Below are positions 8,531 to 17,737 of a stretch of 64,000 nucleotides of DNA, piece by piece. The stretch comes from Streptococcus hyointestinalis (lineage in GTDB: Bacteria > Bacillota > Bacilli > Lactobacillales > Streptococcaceae): NCBI RefSeq assembly GCF_900459405.1, contig NZ_UHFN01000007.1:1674001-1738000 (forward strand), given 5' to 3'. Position 1 is the stretch's first letter; the number at the start of each line of letters is the position of its first letter. A program made the translations under genes and the position numbers. The notes beneath the pieces are model-generated. The model had not been told where the DNA came from, searched no databases, and worked only from the letters and a program-made list of their open reading frames with translations.

Positions 8531-8624
8531 TGTTTTCGTCGTACTCTCAAATAAGAAAATCGAAACAAAAATAAATTTAAAGTAAACTATTGACTTTTCT
8601 TATAGTTTGTCTTTCAATCCTATT

Positions 8625-8661
8625 CAAAGAAAACGAAACTGGCACAGACTCAGCTTCGTTT
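8625..8661 (-). terminator. Terminator of the PTS IIB-IIA genes
   Basis: AAACGAAACTG (8631-8641) pairs with CAGCTTCGTTT (8651-8661) with one mismatch. In the minus direction the stem is followed by TTTTCTTTG. It lies about 70 bp past the IIA stop and bounds the IS element on this side. Confidence 0.6.
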
Positions 8662-8730
8662 ATTGACTTTATTATCGTGGCAAGCTATTCTAGAGTTTGC
8701 TAAAACGGTTACATTTGTTGCTAACAAAAA

Positions 8731-9051
8731 TTACTTGACATCAACCTTTTGATACAAATGCATCATTTCAATAGCGACCTCTTTTAAGGTCATAGTTGTC
8801 ATGAGGTGGTCTTGGGCATGTACCATGATGATTTCCATTTTCATCTCAACGCCCTTAGCGTAGTCTTGAAGCAACTTGGTTTGTGCGTGGTGTGCTTCTA
8901 AAAGTGAAGCATTTGCCACTTCAAGCTGTTCAGAAGCTTTTTGATAGTCGCCATTACGCATACTAGCAAAAGCGTCATGAACAGCCGTTCTAGCTTCGCC
9001 ACTGTGCAAGATAATTTCAAAAGCAGCAACCTGTAATTCTTCTTTATCCAT
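8731..9051 (-). CDS. PTS lactose/cellobiose-type subunit IIA
   Basis: Cytosolic phosphotransfer protein that takes phosphate from HPr and passes it to IIB. 106 residues, all-helical family of LacF/ChbA: FEIILHSGEARTAVHDAF, then ASLLEAHHAQTKLLQDYAKG, then IIMVHAQDHLMTTMTL. The active-site His is the one in MVHAQDH (about residue 79) by family analogy. ATG at 9051 follows AAAGGGGTCG. The IIB gene is 12 bp upstream in the same unit. With the IIC at 3691-4959 it would complete one transporter; the shared operator supports this. Start and length are normal. Confidence 0.92.
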   Translation of the reverse strand: MDKEELQVAAFEIILHSGEARTAVHDAFASMRNGDYQKASEQLEVANASLLEAHHAQTKLLQDYAKGVEMKMEIIMVHAQDHLMTTMTLKEVAIEMMHLYQKVDVK

Positions 9052-9063
9052 ATGACGACCCCT

Positions 9064-9378
9064 TTATAGACTGCTTTCAATCAGCTGTGCCATTTTTTCG
9101 ACACCCATAGGAATTGGAACATAAGCTTGCGGTGGAATTTGTACCACAGGTTTTCCAACTTTTTCACCAGCTTCTTTGAATTGTGCAAAGTACATCTTTG
9201 TTTGCGGGCTAATCAAGTAGACATCATACTCTGCATCCGCAATAGCTTGTGCGCCTTCGCTAGAGCTAATCGCATCTACTGTAATCGCCTTGCCCTCTTT
9301 TTCAAAGAAGGCTGTTGTCTTTTGTGCCATAAGTGATGAGGACATACCAGCTGCACAAATAATCAATGCTTTTGACAT
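9064..9378 (-). CDS. PTS lactose/cellobiose-type subunit IIB
   Basis: Cytosolic phosphocarrier that passes phosphate from IIA to the incoming sugar. 104 residues starting MSKALIICAAGMSSSLMAQK; Cys8 in the CAAGMSSS P-loop is the phosphorylated residue. ISPQTKMYFAQFKEAG and the YVPIPMG tail match the ChbB/CelA family. AAAGGAGAAA precedes the ATG. It is the first gene of a two-gene unit with IIA, driven by a near-consensus promoter overlapped by the tandem CTAG operator found at the divergent IIC/glucosidase promoter. Confidence 0.93.
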   Translation of the reverse strand: MSKALIICAAGMSSSLMAQKTTAFFEKEGKAITVDAISSSEGAQAIADAEYDVYLISPQTKMYFAQFKEAGEKVGKPVVQIPPQAYVPIPMGVEKMAQLIESSL

Positions 9379-9447
9379 AATTTTCTCCTTTTACTGCTAA
9401 AAATCAAATAACTAAAGATATTCGTCGTTTTGACTATCTTTGTTTAG

Positions 9448-9500
9448 ATTATAGCATACAAAAAGATAAATGTCTAGTCTTTTATAATTTAAATCTATTC
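9448..9500 (-). promoter_or_regulatory. Promoter and tandem operator of PTS IIB-IIA
   Basis: On the minus strand: -35 TAGACA (complement of 9471-9476), 17-bp spacer, -10 TATAAT (complement of 9448-9453). The plus strand shows TCTAGTC at 9473-9479 and the weaker TCTATTC at 9494-9500, 21 bp apart. The flanks AAATGTCTAGTCTTTT and AAATCT(A/T)(T/G)TCTTTTT recur at 5021-5058. This marks co-regulation with the IIC and glucosidase genes. Confidence 0.8.
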
Positions 9501-9515
9501 TTTTTGGTATGAAAA

Positions 9516-9552
9516 AGCCAAAAAAAGACCGTCGCCATCACGACAGCCTTTT
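9516..9552 (-). terminator. Terminator of hup
   Basis: AAAAGACCGTCG / CGACAGCCTTTT, a 12-bp stem with two G-U pairs in the RNA and a 6-base loop, followed in the minus direction by a T7 run. It lies 6 bases after the hup stop codon. Confidence 0.88.
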
Positions 9553-9558
9553 AAGAGA

Positions 9559-9834
9559 TTATTTAACAGCGTCTTTAAGAGCTTTACCAGCTTTGAATGC
9601 TGGAACTTTTGAAGCTGCGATTTCGATTTCTTTACCAGTTTGTGGGTTGCGACCTTTACGAGCAGCACGTTCACGCACTTCAAAGTTACCAAAACCGATA
9701 AGTTGTACTTTTTCACCTTCTGAAAGGAATTCAGTTACTGCTGCAAAAACTGCGTCAACAGCTGCGGCTGAATCTTTCTTTGTTAAGTCTGTAGCTTCTG
9801 CTACTTTTGCAATCAAATCTTGTTTGTTAGCCAT
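9559..9834 (-). CDS. hup: DNA-binding protein HU
   Basis: The nucleoid-associated HU protein, which bends and compacts DNA as a dimer. 91 residues beginning [20 protein letters not shown]. The dimerisation helices (1-40), [28 protein letters not shown] and the beta-arm with Pro in RNPQTG (about residue 63) are canonical. A GGAGGATTTG ribosome binding site lies upstream. It is monocistronic with its own strong terminator, as expected for a highly expressed gene. No paralogue is seen in the window. Confidence 0.97.
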   Translation of the reverse strand: MANKQDLIAKVAEATDLTKKDSAAAVDAVFAAVTEFLSEGEKVQLIGFGNFEVRERAARKGRNPQTGKEIEIAASKVPAFKAGKALKDAVK

Positions 9835-9915
9835 TTTAACAAATCCTCCAATATTTTATAAGCTTATGCTTTAACAAAAACTATGATACCTAAAAATCGC
9901 TGTTCCGTCAAGTTA

Positions 9916-10530
9916 TTAACGTTTTGAAGCGCTTTTTTTCTTAAAAATATCAAAGGTAAATTGGTCATTGACCAGATCGATACTGGTAGCTTTGAGATAG
10001 ATACCAGCATCGTTTTTGAGGTTCTGCAAATTGATGGTAATCGTGGCTTTTTGAGGGTTGACAACGACAATATCAGGCAGTTTGTAGCTGGATTTGATGT
10101 ATTGCAAGACTTCCTTTTGAGGCAGTGAGAGCGTCCCCACTGAAAAAGACGTCACCTTTAGCTGCACAGCGCCATTTGAGAGACGAAGCGGCTCAAAGTA
10201 GACATAAAGCGGTACCTCGTAACCTAGTAAAGTGTAGGTCCCCTCAAATAAAATCGAAGACGAGGCAGCATAGACCTGATAGGAAAAGTCCTTGCTCTGA
10301 TAATCGCTCAAAAAAGCTGCAATGGTGTCGTTTAACTCTTCCTTGTGCGTGGTAAAGGTGCCGACCTTGACACTGCTTGCGGTTTGGTTAACCGTCTTTT
10401 GGCTGCTGGACTCTCTTGGCTGTATCAGACGGCTGGTCACCACACCGATAAAGCCGATATTGATGGCAAGAAGTAGCAAAAGCCCCCACTTCCACCAGTT
10501 AATCTTTCGTCCAAGAATCTTTTGTTTCAC
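9916..10530 (-). CDS. ypmS: YpmS family (DUF2140) membrane-anchored protein
   Basis: A 204-residue protein: basic cytosolic N-terminus, one transmembrane segment (about 13-32, WGLLLLLAINIGFIGVV), then an extracellular beta-rich domain with EVPLYVYFEPLRLSNGAVQL and SFSVGTLSLPQKEVL, matching YpmS/DUF2140. Function is unknown. Its gene overlaps the 3' end of the GDSL lipase gene by 32 bp, so the two are translationally coupled; the DegV-lipase-YpmS trio recurs in streptococci and other Firmicutes, suggesting a shared envelope or lipid role (inference). Start chosen at the Met of MKQKILGRK. Confidence 0.85.
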   Translation of the reverse strand: MKQKILGRKINWWKWGLLLLLAINIGFIGVVTSRLIQPRESSSQKTVNQTASSVKVGTFTTHKEELNDTIAAFLSDYQSKDFSYQVYAASSSILFEGTYTLLGYEVPLYVYFEPLRLSNGAVQLKVTSFSVGTLSLPQKEVLQYIKSSYKLPDIVVVNPQKATITINLQNLKNDAGIYLKATSIDLVNDQFTFDIFKKKSASKR

Positions 10531-11344
10531 TGATTTTCTCCATTACTTGATCTGACATGATTTGATAGCCGATGTTATTGGGATGGAAATGATCTCCCTC
10601 AAAAAGCGCATCGTTTAGGACATTAGTCTGCGTGCCAGAAGTCTGTACGATACCTTCTTTTCCATCAATGCCCTTATAGAGTGCGTCATTGATAGGAACA
10701 AAGTAGACATTTTGGTACTCTTTAACAACCTCTTCTGTCGCTGTATTCCAGTTGTCAATGACCTCTTGCATTTGAGTCATATCTGGAAAATTGAGGTAAA
10801 AAGGATTGTAAATCCCAAGGACATAGATGGGAAGAGTGCTGTTGTCTTGTCGTGCCACTTCAATGATTGAGCGCAGGCGCTTCTGATAAGCTTTAGCGGG
10901 CTCTTTAAAGCTATTAACGCTAAGCTTGGTCAGGTTTTTACGGATAACCGCCATAACGTCATTGCCACCAACAGTCAGCGTCATCAAATCAGCTTTTTTG
11001 AGAGCCGTTTGGATTTTGGTCTGCTTTTTCATGCGACTCAAAATCTGAGTACTTGTATTGCCCGAAATTCCGTAATTCTCGCTATGCACTGTGTAGCCAT
11101 ACTTGCTCTCTAATGCTTGCGCTAAAATAGGGACAAAACCGCCTTGGTCAGTCGTGTCTCCAACTCCTTGCGTTAGCGAGTCACCGATCGCTACGTAATT
11201 CAGCGTCCTTGTCGTCTGCTTTAAAAAGTCCGCCTTAGTCAGTTTGGGGTCAGACTTTGGGATGAGCAGATTAAAGAGCACAATGGATAAAACAAGACTC
11301 ACTAAAAAGAAAGCAAGTCCTGTTATTACTGATTTTTTACTCAT
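10499..11344 (-). CDS. SGNH/GDSL-family lipase or esterase, membrane-anchored (YpmR-like)
   Basis: A 281-residue hydrolase starting [20 protein letters not shown]: an N-terminal hydrophobic anchor (about 6-28) then an SGNH domain. Block I is [12 protein letters not shown] (Ser nucleophile about residue 57), block III has VGGNDVM, and block V is [10 protein letters not shown] with the catalytic Asp/His. Substrate is unknown; homologues act on acyl esters outside the cell. The start at 11344 overlaps the DegV stop (ATGAGTAA), which sets it; a longer reading from 11407 lies wholly inside degV and is rejected. The 3' end overlaps ypmS. Confidence 0.9.
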   Translation of the reverse strand: MSKKSVITGLAFFLVSLVLSIVLFNLLIPKSDPKLTKADFLKQTTRTLNYVAIGDSLTQGVGDTTDQGGFVPILAQALESKYGYTVHSENYGISGNTSTQILSRMKKQTKIQTALKKADLMTLTVGGNDVMAVIRKNLTKLSVNSFKEPAKAYQKRLRSIIEVARQDNSTLPIYVLGIYNPFYLNFPDMTQMQEVIDNWNTATEEVVKEYQNVYFVPINDALYKGIDGKEGIVQTSGTQTNVLNDALFEGDHFHPNNIGYQIMSDQVMEKISETKDSWTKD

Positions 11345-12173
11345 AACGCACCATAACTGCAAAGGCATTTTCACCCGTGTGGGTTTGGATGATAGAGCCT
11401 GTCTCAAGTACAGAAATTGGAGCTCCTAAGACTTTTAATTTTTCCTTGAAGGTATTTGCCAAATCAGCCGTTCCGCAGTAAGAAATCCCAATCTCTGCGA
11501 TTTTGCGTCCTTTGACATGCTCCATAAACTGATCGAACCATTTGTTAAAGGCTTTAGCACCACGTCCTTTGACAATCGGCACTAGCTCATGGTCTTTCAT
11601 CTCAACAACAACACGGATGTTTAACAGCGATGTCAAAACACCAGTCACACGTCCGATACGTCCACCTTTGACGAGATTTTCAAGAGTAGAGACACCCATG
11701 AAAAGCTCAGACTTCTCACGCACTTCATTAACACGCTCAACAACAGCAGATAAGTCTGCACCAGTTCTAGCAAGTTTTGCAGCCTCTACCACTTGGAACT
11801 TCTGACATTGGTCGGTGAAGGTAGAGTCGATGACTGTCACTTCAACACCTGCTAGATTTGCCCCTTGGCGAGCAGCCTCGATAGTCCCTGAGAGGGTGTG
11901 TGATAGGTGAATAGAGACGATGTCTGTCGCTCCTTCTTGGTATAAGCGCTCATAGACCTCGGCAAAAACACCAACAGGGGGTTGGCTGGTTTTTGGGAGA
12001 TTTTTACTATTACGCATTAAGTTAAGGAATTTGCCTTCCTCTTTGAGGTCACTATCTGAATAAAGCACGCCATCAACCATAACAGATAGTGGCACCACCG
12101 TAATATCAAGTTCTTTTATAAGTTCGGGTTTGATTGTAAGGGAGGAATCCGTTACAATTTTTACATTTGCCAT
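11337..12173 (-). CDS. DegV family fatty-acid-binding protein
   Basis: A 278-residue DegV/FakB-type protein. Typical blocks: [11 protein letters not shown] at the start, [11 protein letters not shown] near residue 60, [19 protein letters not shown], then VIDSTFTDQ, and a second domain with [19 protein letters not shown]. These proteins hold a fatty acid; FakB paralogues present it to the kinase FakA for use in phospholipid synthesis. Whether this paralogue is a working FakB is not shown. The TCT(C)CTCT region upstream contains an extended -10 (TGGTATAAT). First gene of the DegV-lipase-YpmS unit. Confidence 0.9.
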   Translation of the reverse strand: MANVKIVTDSSLTIKPELIKELDITVVPLSVMVDGVLYSDSDLKEEGKFLNLMRNSKNLPKTSQPPVGVFAEVYERLYQEGATDIVSIHLSHTLSGTIEAARQGANLAGVEVTVIDSTFTDQCQKFQVVEAAKLARTGADLSAVVERVNEVREKSELFMGVSTLENLVKGGRIGRVTGVLTSLLNIRVVVEMKDHELVPIVKGRGAKAFNKWFDQFMEHVKGRKIAEIGISYCGTADLANTFKEKLKVLGAPISVLETGSIIQTHTGENAFAVMVRYE

Positions 12174-12250
12174 AATCTTTTCCTGTCTAATATAATAATT
12201 CTCCTCTCTATTATACCAAATTTTAAGGAAAACCGTATTGACAAAATCAA

Positions 12251-12272
12251 AAAGATTGGAAACCCAATCTTT
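12251..12272 (-). terminator. Terminator after recN
   Basis: AAAGATTGG / CCAATCTTT, a 9-bp stem with loop AAAC, ending next to the recN stop codon and followed by TTGATTTTGT in the minus direction. Confidence 0.75.
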
Positions 12273-13934
12273 CTACGCTTTTTTGAGCAATTCTCTGGCT
12301 TGTGTGCGAGCGGCTTCTGTGACGTCGCTACCTGCAAGCATTTTAGCAATTTCTTCAACACGCTCATCTTCATTCAGCAAGCGCACCGTTGAGACAGTTG
12401 AATTGTCGTCAGAGACTTTCTCGATGAAAAACTGATAATCAGCAATAGCAATGACCTGTGGCAAATGCGAGATGGCAAGCACCTGCGAATGACTACCAAT
12501 CTTGTAAATCTTTTGAGCAATAGCCTGCGCTACACGCCCAGACACACCTGTGTCCACCTCATCAAAGACGATGCTGGTCTTGTCCTCTTTACGAGAAAAA
12601 GCAGACTTGATAGCTAACATCAAGCGTGATATTTCACCGCCAGACGCTACCTTGACCAGCGGTTTAAAGCCTTCACCTGGATTGGTTGAAATGTAAAACT
12701 CGATGACTTCATTGCCGTCCTTGCCAAACTTGCCTTTAGTAAAGTTGACCTTAAAGTCTGCTTTTTCCATGTACAGCTCGGTCAGCTCCTGCTTAATCTC
12801 GGCTTCTAGGACTTTAGCGAGCTCATGACGCTTGTCGCTCAATAACTTAGCGGACTGGATGAGCTCTTTTTCCAATTTTTTTAGCTCCAGCTCTAGGTCG
12901 TTGCTAGCGCTAGTGTTTCCTGTGAGGAGGTTGTACTCTTTGACGCTATTGTCAAAATACTCCAGCACATCGTCCACGCTACCGCCGTACTTGCGAGTGA
13001 TAGCGTTGATGGTGTCTAGTCTACTCTCGATTTTTTGCAGGTATCCTGCGTCAAAATCCAGATTGTCAATGATGTCCTCTAGGCGCTTAGCCACCTCCTC
13101 AAGGACATAGTAGCTGTCTGTCAGACTGGTTGAGAGTTCCTTGTAGTCAGGGTCAAACTCCTCAAGCGTTATCAGCTCGTTCATGGCAGAGCGGACATTT
13201 GAGAGGCTAGAGAACTCTTCATTGTCCAGCATGACCAAGGCATTGTTGAGCGTATCTGCGATGTTTTTGTAGTTCATGAGCTTGTCACGCTCTTGGGTGA
13301 GTTTTTTGTCCTCACCAGACTTGAGATTAGCCGCCTCAATCTCTGCAATCTGAAACTCCAGCATCTCAATGCGCTCTTTGTGCTCTTTTTCGTTTTTTTG
13401 CTTGAGAGCCACTTGCTTGCGAAGCTCACGGTAAGCCTCAAAGGTCTGACGATAGCTGGACTTGATGGCTTCGAAACCGCTGTCACCAAACTCATCTAGC
13501 ATATGGATATGAAGCTGTGGGCGCATGAGCTCTTCTTGGTCGTGTTGCCCATGAATATCAACTAAGTGCTGTCCAACGGCACGTAACGTGGTCAGATTGA
13601 CCATACGTCCATTGATACGGCTGACACTACGTCCATTGTGAAAAATTTCTCTGCGGATGATCAGCTCATCTGAAAAGGCAATGCCATTTCCCTCCAAGAT
13701 ATGAGCCAGCACAGGATTGTCATTGACCGAAAAGAAACCTTCAATCTCAGCCTTGTCCGCACCGTGGCGAATGACCTCAACGCTGGCACGTGCCCCAAGC
13801 ATCATGTTCATAGCGTCAATGATGATGGACTTTCCGGCACCGGTCTCTCCAGTAAGCACAGTCATGCCATTATCAAAAGTCAAGGAAATCTCCTCAATGA
13901 TGGCAAAGTTTTTGATGGAAATTTCTAATAACAT
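12273..13934 (-). CDS. recN: DNA repair protein RecN
   Basis: SMC-like ATPase acting early in recombinational repair of double-strand breaks. 553 residues. Walker A is TGETGAGKSIIIDAMN (about residues 29-44); a long coiled coil (about 150-370) follows; the C-terminal lobe has the ABC signature KVASGGEISRLMLA (about 425-438) and Walker B SIVFDEVDTGVSG. Length and architecture are complete. It follows argR after 12 bp, the standard xseA-xseB-ispA-tlyA-argR-recN order of Firmicutes, and ends at a terminator. Confidence 0.96.
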   Translation of the reverse strand: MLLEISIKNFAIIEEISLTFDNGMTVLTGETGAGKSIIIDAMNMMLGARASVEVIRHGADKAEIEGFFSVNDNPVLAHILEGNGIAFSDELIIRREIFHNGRSVSRINGRMVNLTTLRAVGQHLVDIHGQHDQEELMRPQLHIHMLDEFGDSGFEAIKSSYRQTFEAYRELRKQVALKQKNEKEHKERIEMLEFQIAEIEAANLKSGEDKKLTQERDKLMNYKNIADTLNNALVMLDNEEFSSLSNVRSAMNELITLEEFDPDYKELSTSLTDSYYVLEEVAKRLEDIIDNLDFDAGYLQKIESRLDTINAITRKYGGSVDDVLEYFDNSVKEYNLLTGNTSASNDLELELKKLEKELIQSAKLLSDKRHELAKVLEAEIKQELTELYMEKADFKVNFTKGKFGKDGNEVIEFYISTNPGEGFKPLVKVASGGEISRLMLAIKSAFSRKEDKTSIVFDEVDTGVSGRVAQAIAQKIYKIGSHSQVLAISHLPQVIAIADYQFFIEKVSDDNSTVSTVRLLNEDERVEEIAKMLAGSDVTEAARTQARELLKKA

Positions 13935-13946
13935 GCCTGCTCCTTT

Positions 13947-14423
13947 CTAGGACTCCATAAACATCCACTCTGTCAAGGTCTTTTGCACCTGCTCTGCCAC
14001 TTTTTCTTCTCTCACTAGAACCAGCAGGCTATCATCATCTGCGATAATGCCTAACAAATCAGACGTGAAGCGGTTTTTCAGACGTGTCTTGAGCACACGG
14101 CTGTTGCCTGGGATGACGTCAACCGACAAAAAGAAAACCTCGCCAAAAATAGGCTGTGACACTGTCAAAATAGGGCTCGGCTTTTTCTTGACCACATCAG
14201 GTTTAGCTGGCATTTCGACTTCCTTAGAAAAGCCGTAAATGTAGTGTCCTGAGCCAGATGGCACTTTGATAATGCCGATTTCATTCATATCTCGGGAAAT
14301 AGTCGCCTGCGTCAAGTGCATGCCACGCTCATCTAGCAAATCTAACAGTTCTTGCTGGGACTCAATAGCTTCTGTTGTTACCAGCTCCTTAATCACTTCT
14401 AAGCGCTCTTTTTTTTTCATCAT
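13947..14423 (-). CDS. argR: Arginine repressor (ArgR/AhrC)
   Basis: Arginine-responsive hexameric regulator. 158 residues: winged helix-turn-helix (residues 1-75) with TQATISRDMNEIGIIKVPSG, then the oligomerisation and arginine-binding domain (about 85-150), where the family GTIAGDDT/GxIADDDSL motif appears as GIIADDDSLLVLV. It overlaps tlyA by 4 bp and precedes recN. Streptococci often have two or three ArgR paralogues; this locus, next to recN, normally holds the AhrC-like copy. The start is ATGATGAAA; either Met is possible. Confidence 0.93.
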   Translation of the reverse strand: MMKKKERLEVIKELVTTEAIESQQELLDLLDERGMHLTQATISRDMNEIGIIKVPSGSGHYIYGFSKEVEMPAKPDVVKKKPSPILTVSQPIFGEVFFLSVDVIPGNSRVLKTRLKNRFTSDLLGIIADDDSLLVLVREEKVAEQVQKTLTEWMFMES

Positions 14424-15235
14424 TTCTTAAACTCCTCATGTGCTTTTTCGATAATGGTATCTATCTGGTTCATCACCAGATTTTGCGGATTGTCCTCTTT
14501 TTTCAAATGCGCTAAAAATTCGATATTGCCATGTCCGCCTTGGATTGGTGAAAAATCGAGCCCACAGACAGTATAGCCAGACTCTAGCGCAAACTGACAC
14601 ACTTGCTGGATGACCATCTCATGAACTTTTTTATCCTTGACAATGCCATTTTTTCCGATGTATTCTCGCCCTGCTTCAAACTGTGGTTTGATAAGAGCCA
14701 CCACCTCGCCACCATCAGCTAGAACCTTTGCGAGAGCGGGTAAAATCAAGCCAAGCGAGATAAAACTCACATCAATGGAAGCAAAGGTCGGCTGACCTTG
14801 GGTAAAATCACTAGGCTCAGCGTAGCGAAAATTGTACTGCTCCATGCTGATGACACGCTCATCTTGGCGAAGTTTCCAGACCAGCTGGTTGGTCCCCACA
14901 TCTACAGCGTAGACCAGCTTTGCTCCAGACTGCAGCATGACATCTGTAAAACCACCTGTTGACGCTCCAATATCAAGCGTGGTCGCCCCCTCAACAGAAA
15001 TGCCAAACACGTCTAGTGCTTTTTCTAACTTCAGCCCACCACGGCTGACGTAGCGCAGTTTTTCGCCCTTTAGCTTGAGCTCGGTGCTGCTGTCAATCTT
15101 CTCACCTGGCTTGTCAAAGCGCTCACCATTTAAAACAGCGATGACAAGACCTGCCATGACGCCACGCTTAGCTTGCTCTCTGGTTTCAAAAAGCCCTTGT
15201 TTGTAGGCAAGAACATCTACTCTTTCCTTAGCCAT
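14420..15235 (-). CDS. tlyA: TlyA family rRNA 2'-O-methyltransferase (hemolysin-A-like)
   Basis: 271 residues: N-terminal S4 RNA-binding domain (1-65, AKERVDVLAYKQGLFETREQAK) joined to a Rossmann methyltransferase domain with SAM motif LDIGASTGGFTDVML (about residues 88-102) and the catalytic Lys-Asp-Lys-Glu set of FtsJ-like enzymes. TlyA in other bacteria 2'-O-methylates cytidines in 16S and 23S rRNA; old hemolysin annotations rest on weak evidence. It overlaps ispA by 8 bp and argR by 4 bp, so the block is translationally coupled. Confidence 0.92.
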   Translation of the reverse strand: MAKERVDVLAYKQGLFETREQAKRGVMAGLVIAVLNGERFDKPGEKIDSSTELKLKGEKLRYVSRGGLKLEKALDVFGISVEGATTLDIGASTGGFTDVMLQSGAKLVYAVDVGTNQLVWKLRQDERVISMEQYNFRYAEPSDFTQGQPTFASIDVSFISLGLILPALAKVLADGGEVVALIKPQFEAGREYIGKNGIVKDKKVHEMVIQQVCQFALESGYTVCGLDFSPIQGGHGNIEFLAHLKKEDNPQNLVMNQIDTIIEKAHEEFKK

Positions 15236-16097
15236 CTAGTCGTAACCTTTCTAATAATGCTCTTAGTTTCACAAAGTTTTTTGCTTGCTTGGCTTCTAGT
15301 TTTTCCACCAGCGCTAGCGCTTGGTTAAGGCTGTCCTCAAGGATGTGGTAAGACTGGTCTAAGCCTAGTAAGCTCGGGTAAGTGGCTTTCTGTGCGATCA
15401 CATCTTTCTTTGGCGTCTTGCCCAAGGTCTCAAAATCCGCCGTCACATCTAGGATGTCATCTCGCACCTGAAAGGCTAATCCAACCAGCTGACCTATCTC
15501 CTCTAAAAGTGCCTGCTCATCCTGCGACACTTCTACTAAAAGCCCTGCTGCTAAGAAAGGATAAGTGAGGAGACAGCCTGTCTTGTGGCGGTGAATAGCT
15601 GCCAAGTCTACTAGAGAAGGCTGCGTATGCTCAGCTGTCATATCCAACATTTGCCCAGCCACCATTCCAAACGTTCCTGACGCTTGCGAGAGAGCCTGTA
15701 TCAGCTTAATCTTAACGCTATCAGCCAAGTCTGCTTCCGCCATCAAGCCAAAAGGGTCCAAAAAGAGACTGTCCCCTGCTAGAATAGCTGTCGCCTCATC
15801 AAACTGCTTGTGATTGGTCAAGCGTCCACGGCGATAGTCGTCATTGTCCATGGCAGGCAAATCATCATGAATCAAGCTGGCGGTGTGAATCATCTCAAGA
15901 GCAGCCGCCACATCATAGTGCCCAGGCTCTATCGTCACACCAAAATCCTCCAGCAAATCCAGTAAAACCAGTGGACGTAAGCGTTTACCACCGCCATCAA
16001 CCGAGTACAAAATCGCATCAACCAGTCGCTCTGAAACAGCTCCATGTCGCTCATAGTAGGCATGAATCGCCTTGTCTACGTATTGCTTTTTATCCAT
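15228..16097 (-). CDS. ispA: Polyprenyl (farnesyl/geranyl) diphosphate synthase
   Basis: Trans-prenyltransferase that adds isopentenyl diphosphate units to make geranyl/farnesyl diphosphate for undecaprenol and quinone side chains. 289 residues, all helical. First aspartate-rich motif LIHDDLPAMDNDDYRRG (about residues 76-92), second VRDDILD (about 223-229), with GKTPKKDVIAQKATYPSLLG after it. Typical short-chain IspA length. It overlaps xseB by one base and tlyA by eight, within a conserved operon. Confidence 0.94.
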   Translation of the reverse strand: MDKKQYVDKAIHAYYERHGAVSERLVDAILYSVDGGGKRLRPLVLLDLLEDFGVTIEPGHYDVAAALEMIHTASLIHDDLPAMDNDDYRRGRLTNHKQFDEATAILAGDSLFLDPFGLMAEADLADSVKIKLIQALSQASGTFGMVAGQMLDMTAEHTQPSLVDLAAIHRHKTGCLLTYPFLAAGLLVEVSQDEQALLEEIGQLVGLAFQVRDDILDVTADFETLGKTPKKDVIAQKATYPSLLGLDQSYHILEDSLNQALALVEKLEAKQAKNFVKLRALLERLRLDG

Positions 16098-16312
16098 TAG
16101 CTATCCATCTCTACTTCTGTGCCGTCGTCTTGCATGACAGTGACTAGGGTCTTTTCAGCTTCTTTGAGCGTTTGTTGCAGCTCTTTTGAAAGAGCCATGC
16201 CCTTTTGAAATTCACTGATAGCATCCTCTAGCGCTACGTCCCCCGTCTCAAGCTTGGTGACGATGGCTTCTAGTGCCTGTAAGTTTTCCTCAAATGTGTG
16301 TTCTTTTGACAT
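16097..16312 (-). CDS. xseB: Exodeoxyribonuclease VII small subunit
   Basis: 71-residue helical subunit of exonuclease VII, which degrades single-stranded DNA into oligonucleotides. [35 protein letters not shown] is the family core. The gene overlaps xseA by 23 bp and touches ispA, so its level is coupled to xseA. The acidic tail ([10 protein letters not shown]) is usual in streptococci. Confidence 0.95.
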   Translation of the reverse strand: MSKEHTFEENLQALEAIVTKLETGDVALEDAISEFQKGMALSKELQQTLKEAEKTLVTVMQDDGTEVEMDS

Positions 16313-17630
16313 CTTCTACCTCAACTTCTAGCTGACCGTCTCGCATGATAATCTGCAAGTGGTCGCCCTTTTCTAGCGCTTTAGCACTTGATAGTGCTGT
16401 TTCATTTTGTTTGACAATAGCATAGCCCCGTGCCACAATGCGTGAGGTATCTAATGACAAAAGCGCATCCTGTGCTCGCTCAAAGCGTGCTAACTTGCTG
16501 TCGTATTGATTGGTCATGGTCGTTAGCAACAGACGCTTGAGATGAGCCAGATTTTCTTTATTTCTCTCGATTCTCTTTGACAAATCAAGCCCCAGCAATC
16601 GCTGAGTGAGCAGTGCTTCTTGCTGCTGATTGTGGCTATAAATCTGGCGCATGCTGTTTGAAAGCCCCATACTCAAGCGGTCAAGCTTTTGCATGTAGCC
16701 GTCATACAAGCGCTCTGGCTGACGAAAGATAACCGACTGACGGGACTTAGCTAAGCGTTCTTCAAAACGCTTAAGGGTCGCAAGTGTGGCTTGATAGCTC
16801 CGTTGCCTGCGCTCAGCTAAAAAGGCAAGTACATCTGCCTTGGTCACAGGTGTAGCAAGCTCTGCCGCAGCTGTAGGCGTTGCTGCACGCTTGTCTGCGA
16901 CAAAGTCTGACAAAGTCGTATCTGTCTCATGTCCGACACTGGAGATGATAGGCAGACGAGACTCAAAAATCGCCTCCACAACCGCTTCTTCATTGAAAGC
17001 CCAGAGGTCCTCAATCGTCCCGCCGCCACGTCCAACAATCAAAACATCCAAGTCCTTATGCTGATTGGCTTTTCGGATATTGTCTACAATCTCTTGGGCG
17101 CTGCCTTCACCTTGCACCTTGGTAGGAAAGAGCACAATATCCACACCAGCAAAACGGCGTGAAACCGTGGTGATAATGTCTCTAATCACCGCCCCACTAG
17201 GACTGGTAACCACGCCGATTTTCTTTGGAAAGCGTGGAAGTGCCTGCTTGTGCCTGTCGTCAAAATAGCCTGCCTTAGTCAGCTTTGCCTTTAACTGCTC
17301 AAACTGAACTGCTAGAGCTCCTATCCCGTCTGGCTCTGCCTTTTCGATGATAATCGAGTAAGAGCCGCTTGGCTCATAGAGCACAATTCGTCCGATGACA
17401 TTGATTTTCATGCCCTCTTCAAGCTCAAAGCCCAGTTCTTTAAACTGCCTTGCCCACATGGTCGCTTTGATAACCGCTTTTTCATCCTTGAGAGAGAAAT
17501 ACTGGTGACCAGCTCGAGGACGAAAGTTTGAGACCTGTCCTGTCAGATAAACCCGCTCTAGGTAAGGGTCTTTACTAAACTTCAAACTCAGATACTTGGT
17601 CAAGCTAGATACCGATAAATAATCTGTCAC
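16290..17630 (-). CDS. xseA: Exodeoxyribonuclease VII large subunit
   Basis: Catalytic subunit of exonuclease VII. 446 residues: N-terminal OB fold (about 1-105: [23 protein letters not shown]), catalytic domain with [15 protein letters not shown] and the [21 protein letters not shown] block (about 195-216), [26 protein letters not shown], a long coiled coil (about 280-400) that holds XseB, and a C-terminal segment. GTG/ATG ambiguity is absent; ATG at 17630 follows AAAGGAGCACC. First gene of the operon that runs to recN; an extended -10 (TTGGTATAAT) lies upstream near 17676. Confidence 0.95.
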   Translation of the reverse strand: MTDYLSVSSLTKYLSLKFSKDPYLERVYLTGQVSNFRPRAGHQYFSLKDEKAVIKATMWARQFKELGFELEEGMKINVIGRIVLYEPSGSYSIIIEKAEPDGIGALAVQFEQLKAKLTKAGYFDDRHKQALPRFPKKIGVVTSPSGAVIRDIITTVSRRFAGVDIVLFPTKVQGEGSAQEIVDNIRKANQHKDLDVLIVGRGGGTIEDLWAFNEEAVVEAIFESRLPIISSVGHETDTTLSDFVADKRAATPTAAAELATPVTKADVLAFLAERRQRSYQATLATLKRFEERLAKSRQSVIFRQPERLYDGYMQKLDRLSMGLSNSMRQIYSHNQQQEALLTQRLLGLDLSKRIERNKENLAHLKRLLLTTMTNQYDSKLARFERAQDALLSLDTSRIVARGYAIVKQNETALSSAKALEKGDHLQIIMRDGQLEVEVEDVKRTHI

Positions 17631-17715
17631 GAGGTGCTCCTTTCTAACATGAATACTTGCATACTGCTTTTATTATACCAAATTTTAGTGGGCTTTTGCT
17701 AATCAAGACGCTAAA

Positions 17716-17737
17716 AAAAGAGGGACAGCCCTCTTTT
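17716..17737 (-). terminator. Terminator after nnrD
   Basis: AAAAGAGGG / CCCTCTTTT, a 9-bp stem with loop ACAG, overlapping the nnrD stop codon and followed by a T-run in the minus direction. It separates nnrD from xseA. Confidence 0.85.

Larger units (their letters stand above)
7140..8620 (+). mobile_element. IS110-family insertion sequence (ends approximate)
   Basis: The element consists of one DEDD transposase gene (7335-8480), about 190 bp of non-coding DNA on its left, and up to about 140 bp on its right. IS110 elements lack obvious terminal inverted repeats and target duplications, so the ends cannot be read with certainty. The right end must precede the terminator of the PTS IIB/IIA genes (8631-8661); the left end probably lies beyond the cupin promoter, near 7140. 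The long left flank fits the IS110 group, in which a bridge RNA is made from that side. The insertion separates PTS IIA from the rest of its island without interrupting a gene. Confidence 0.75.
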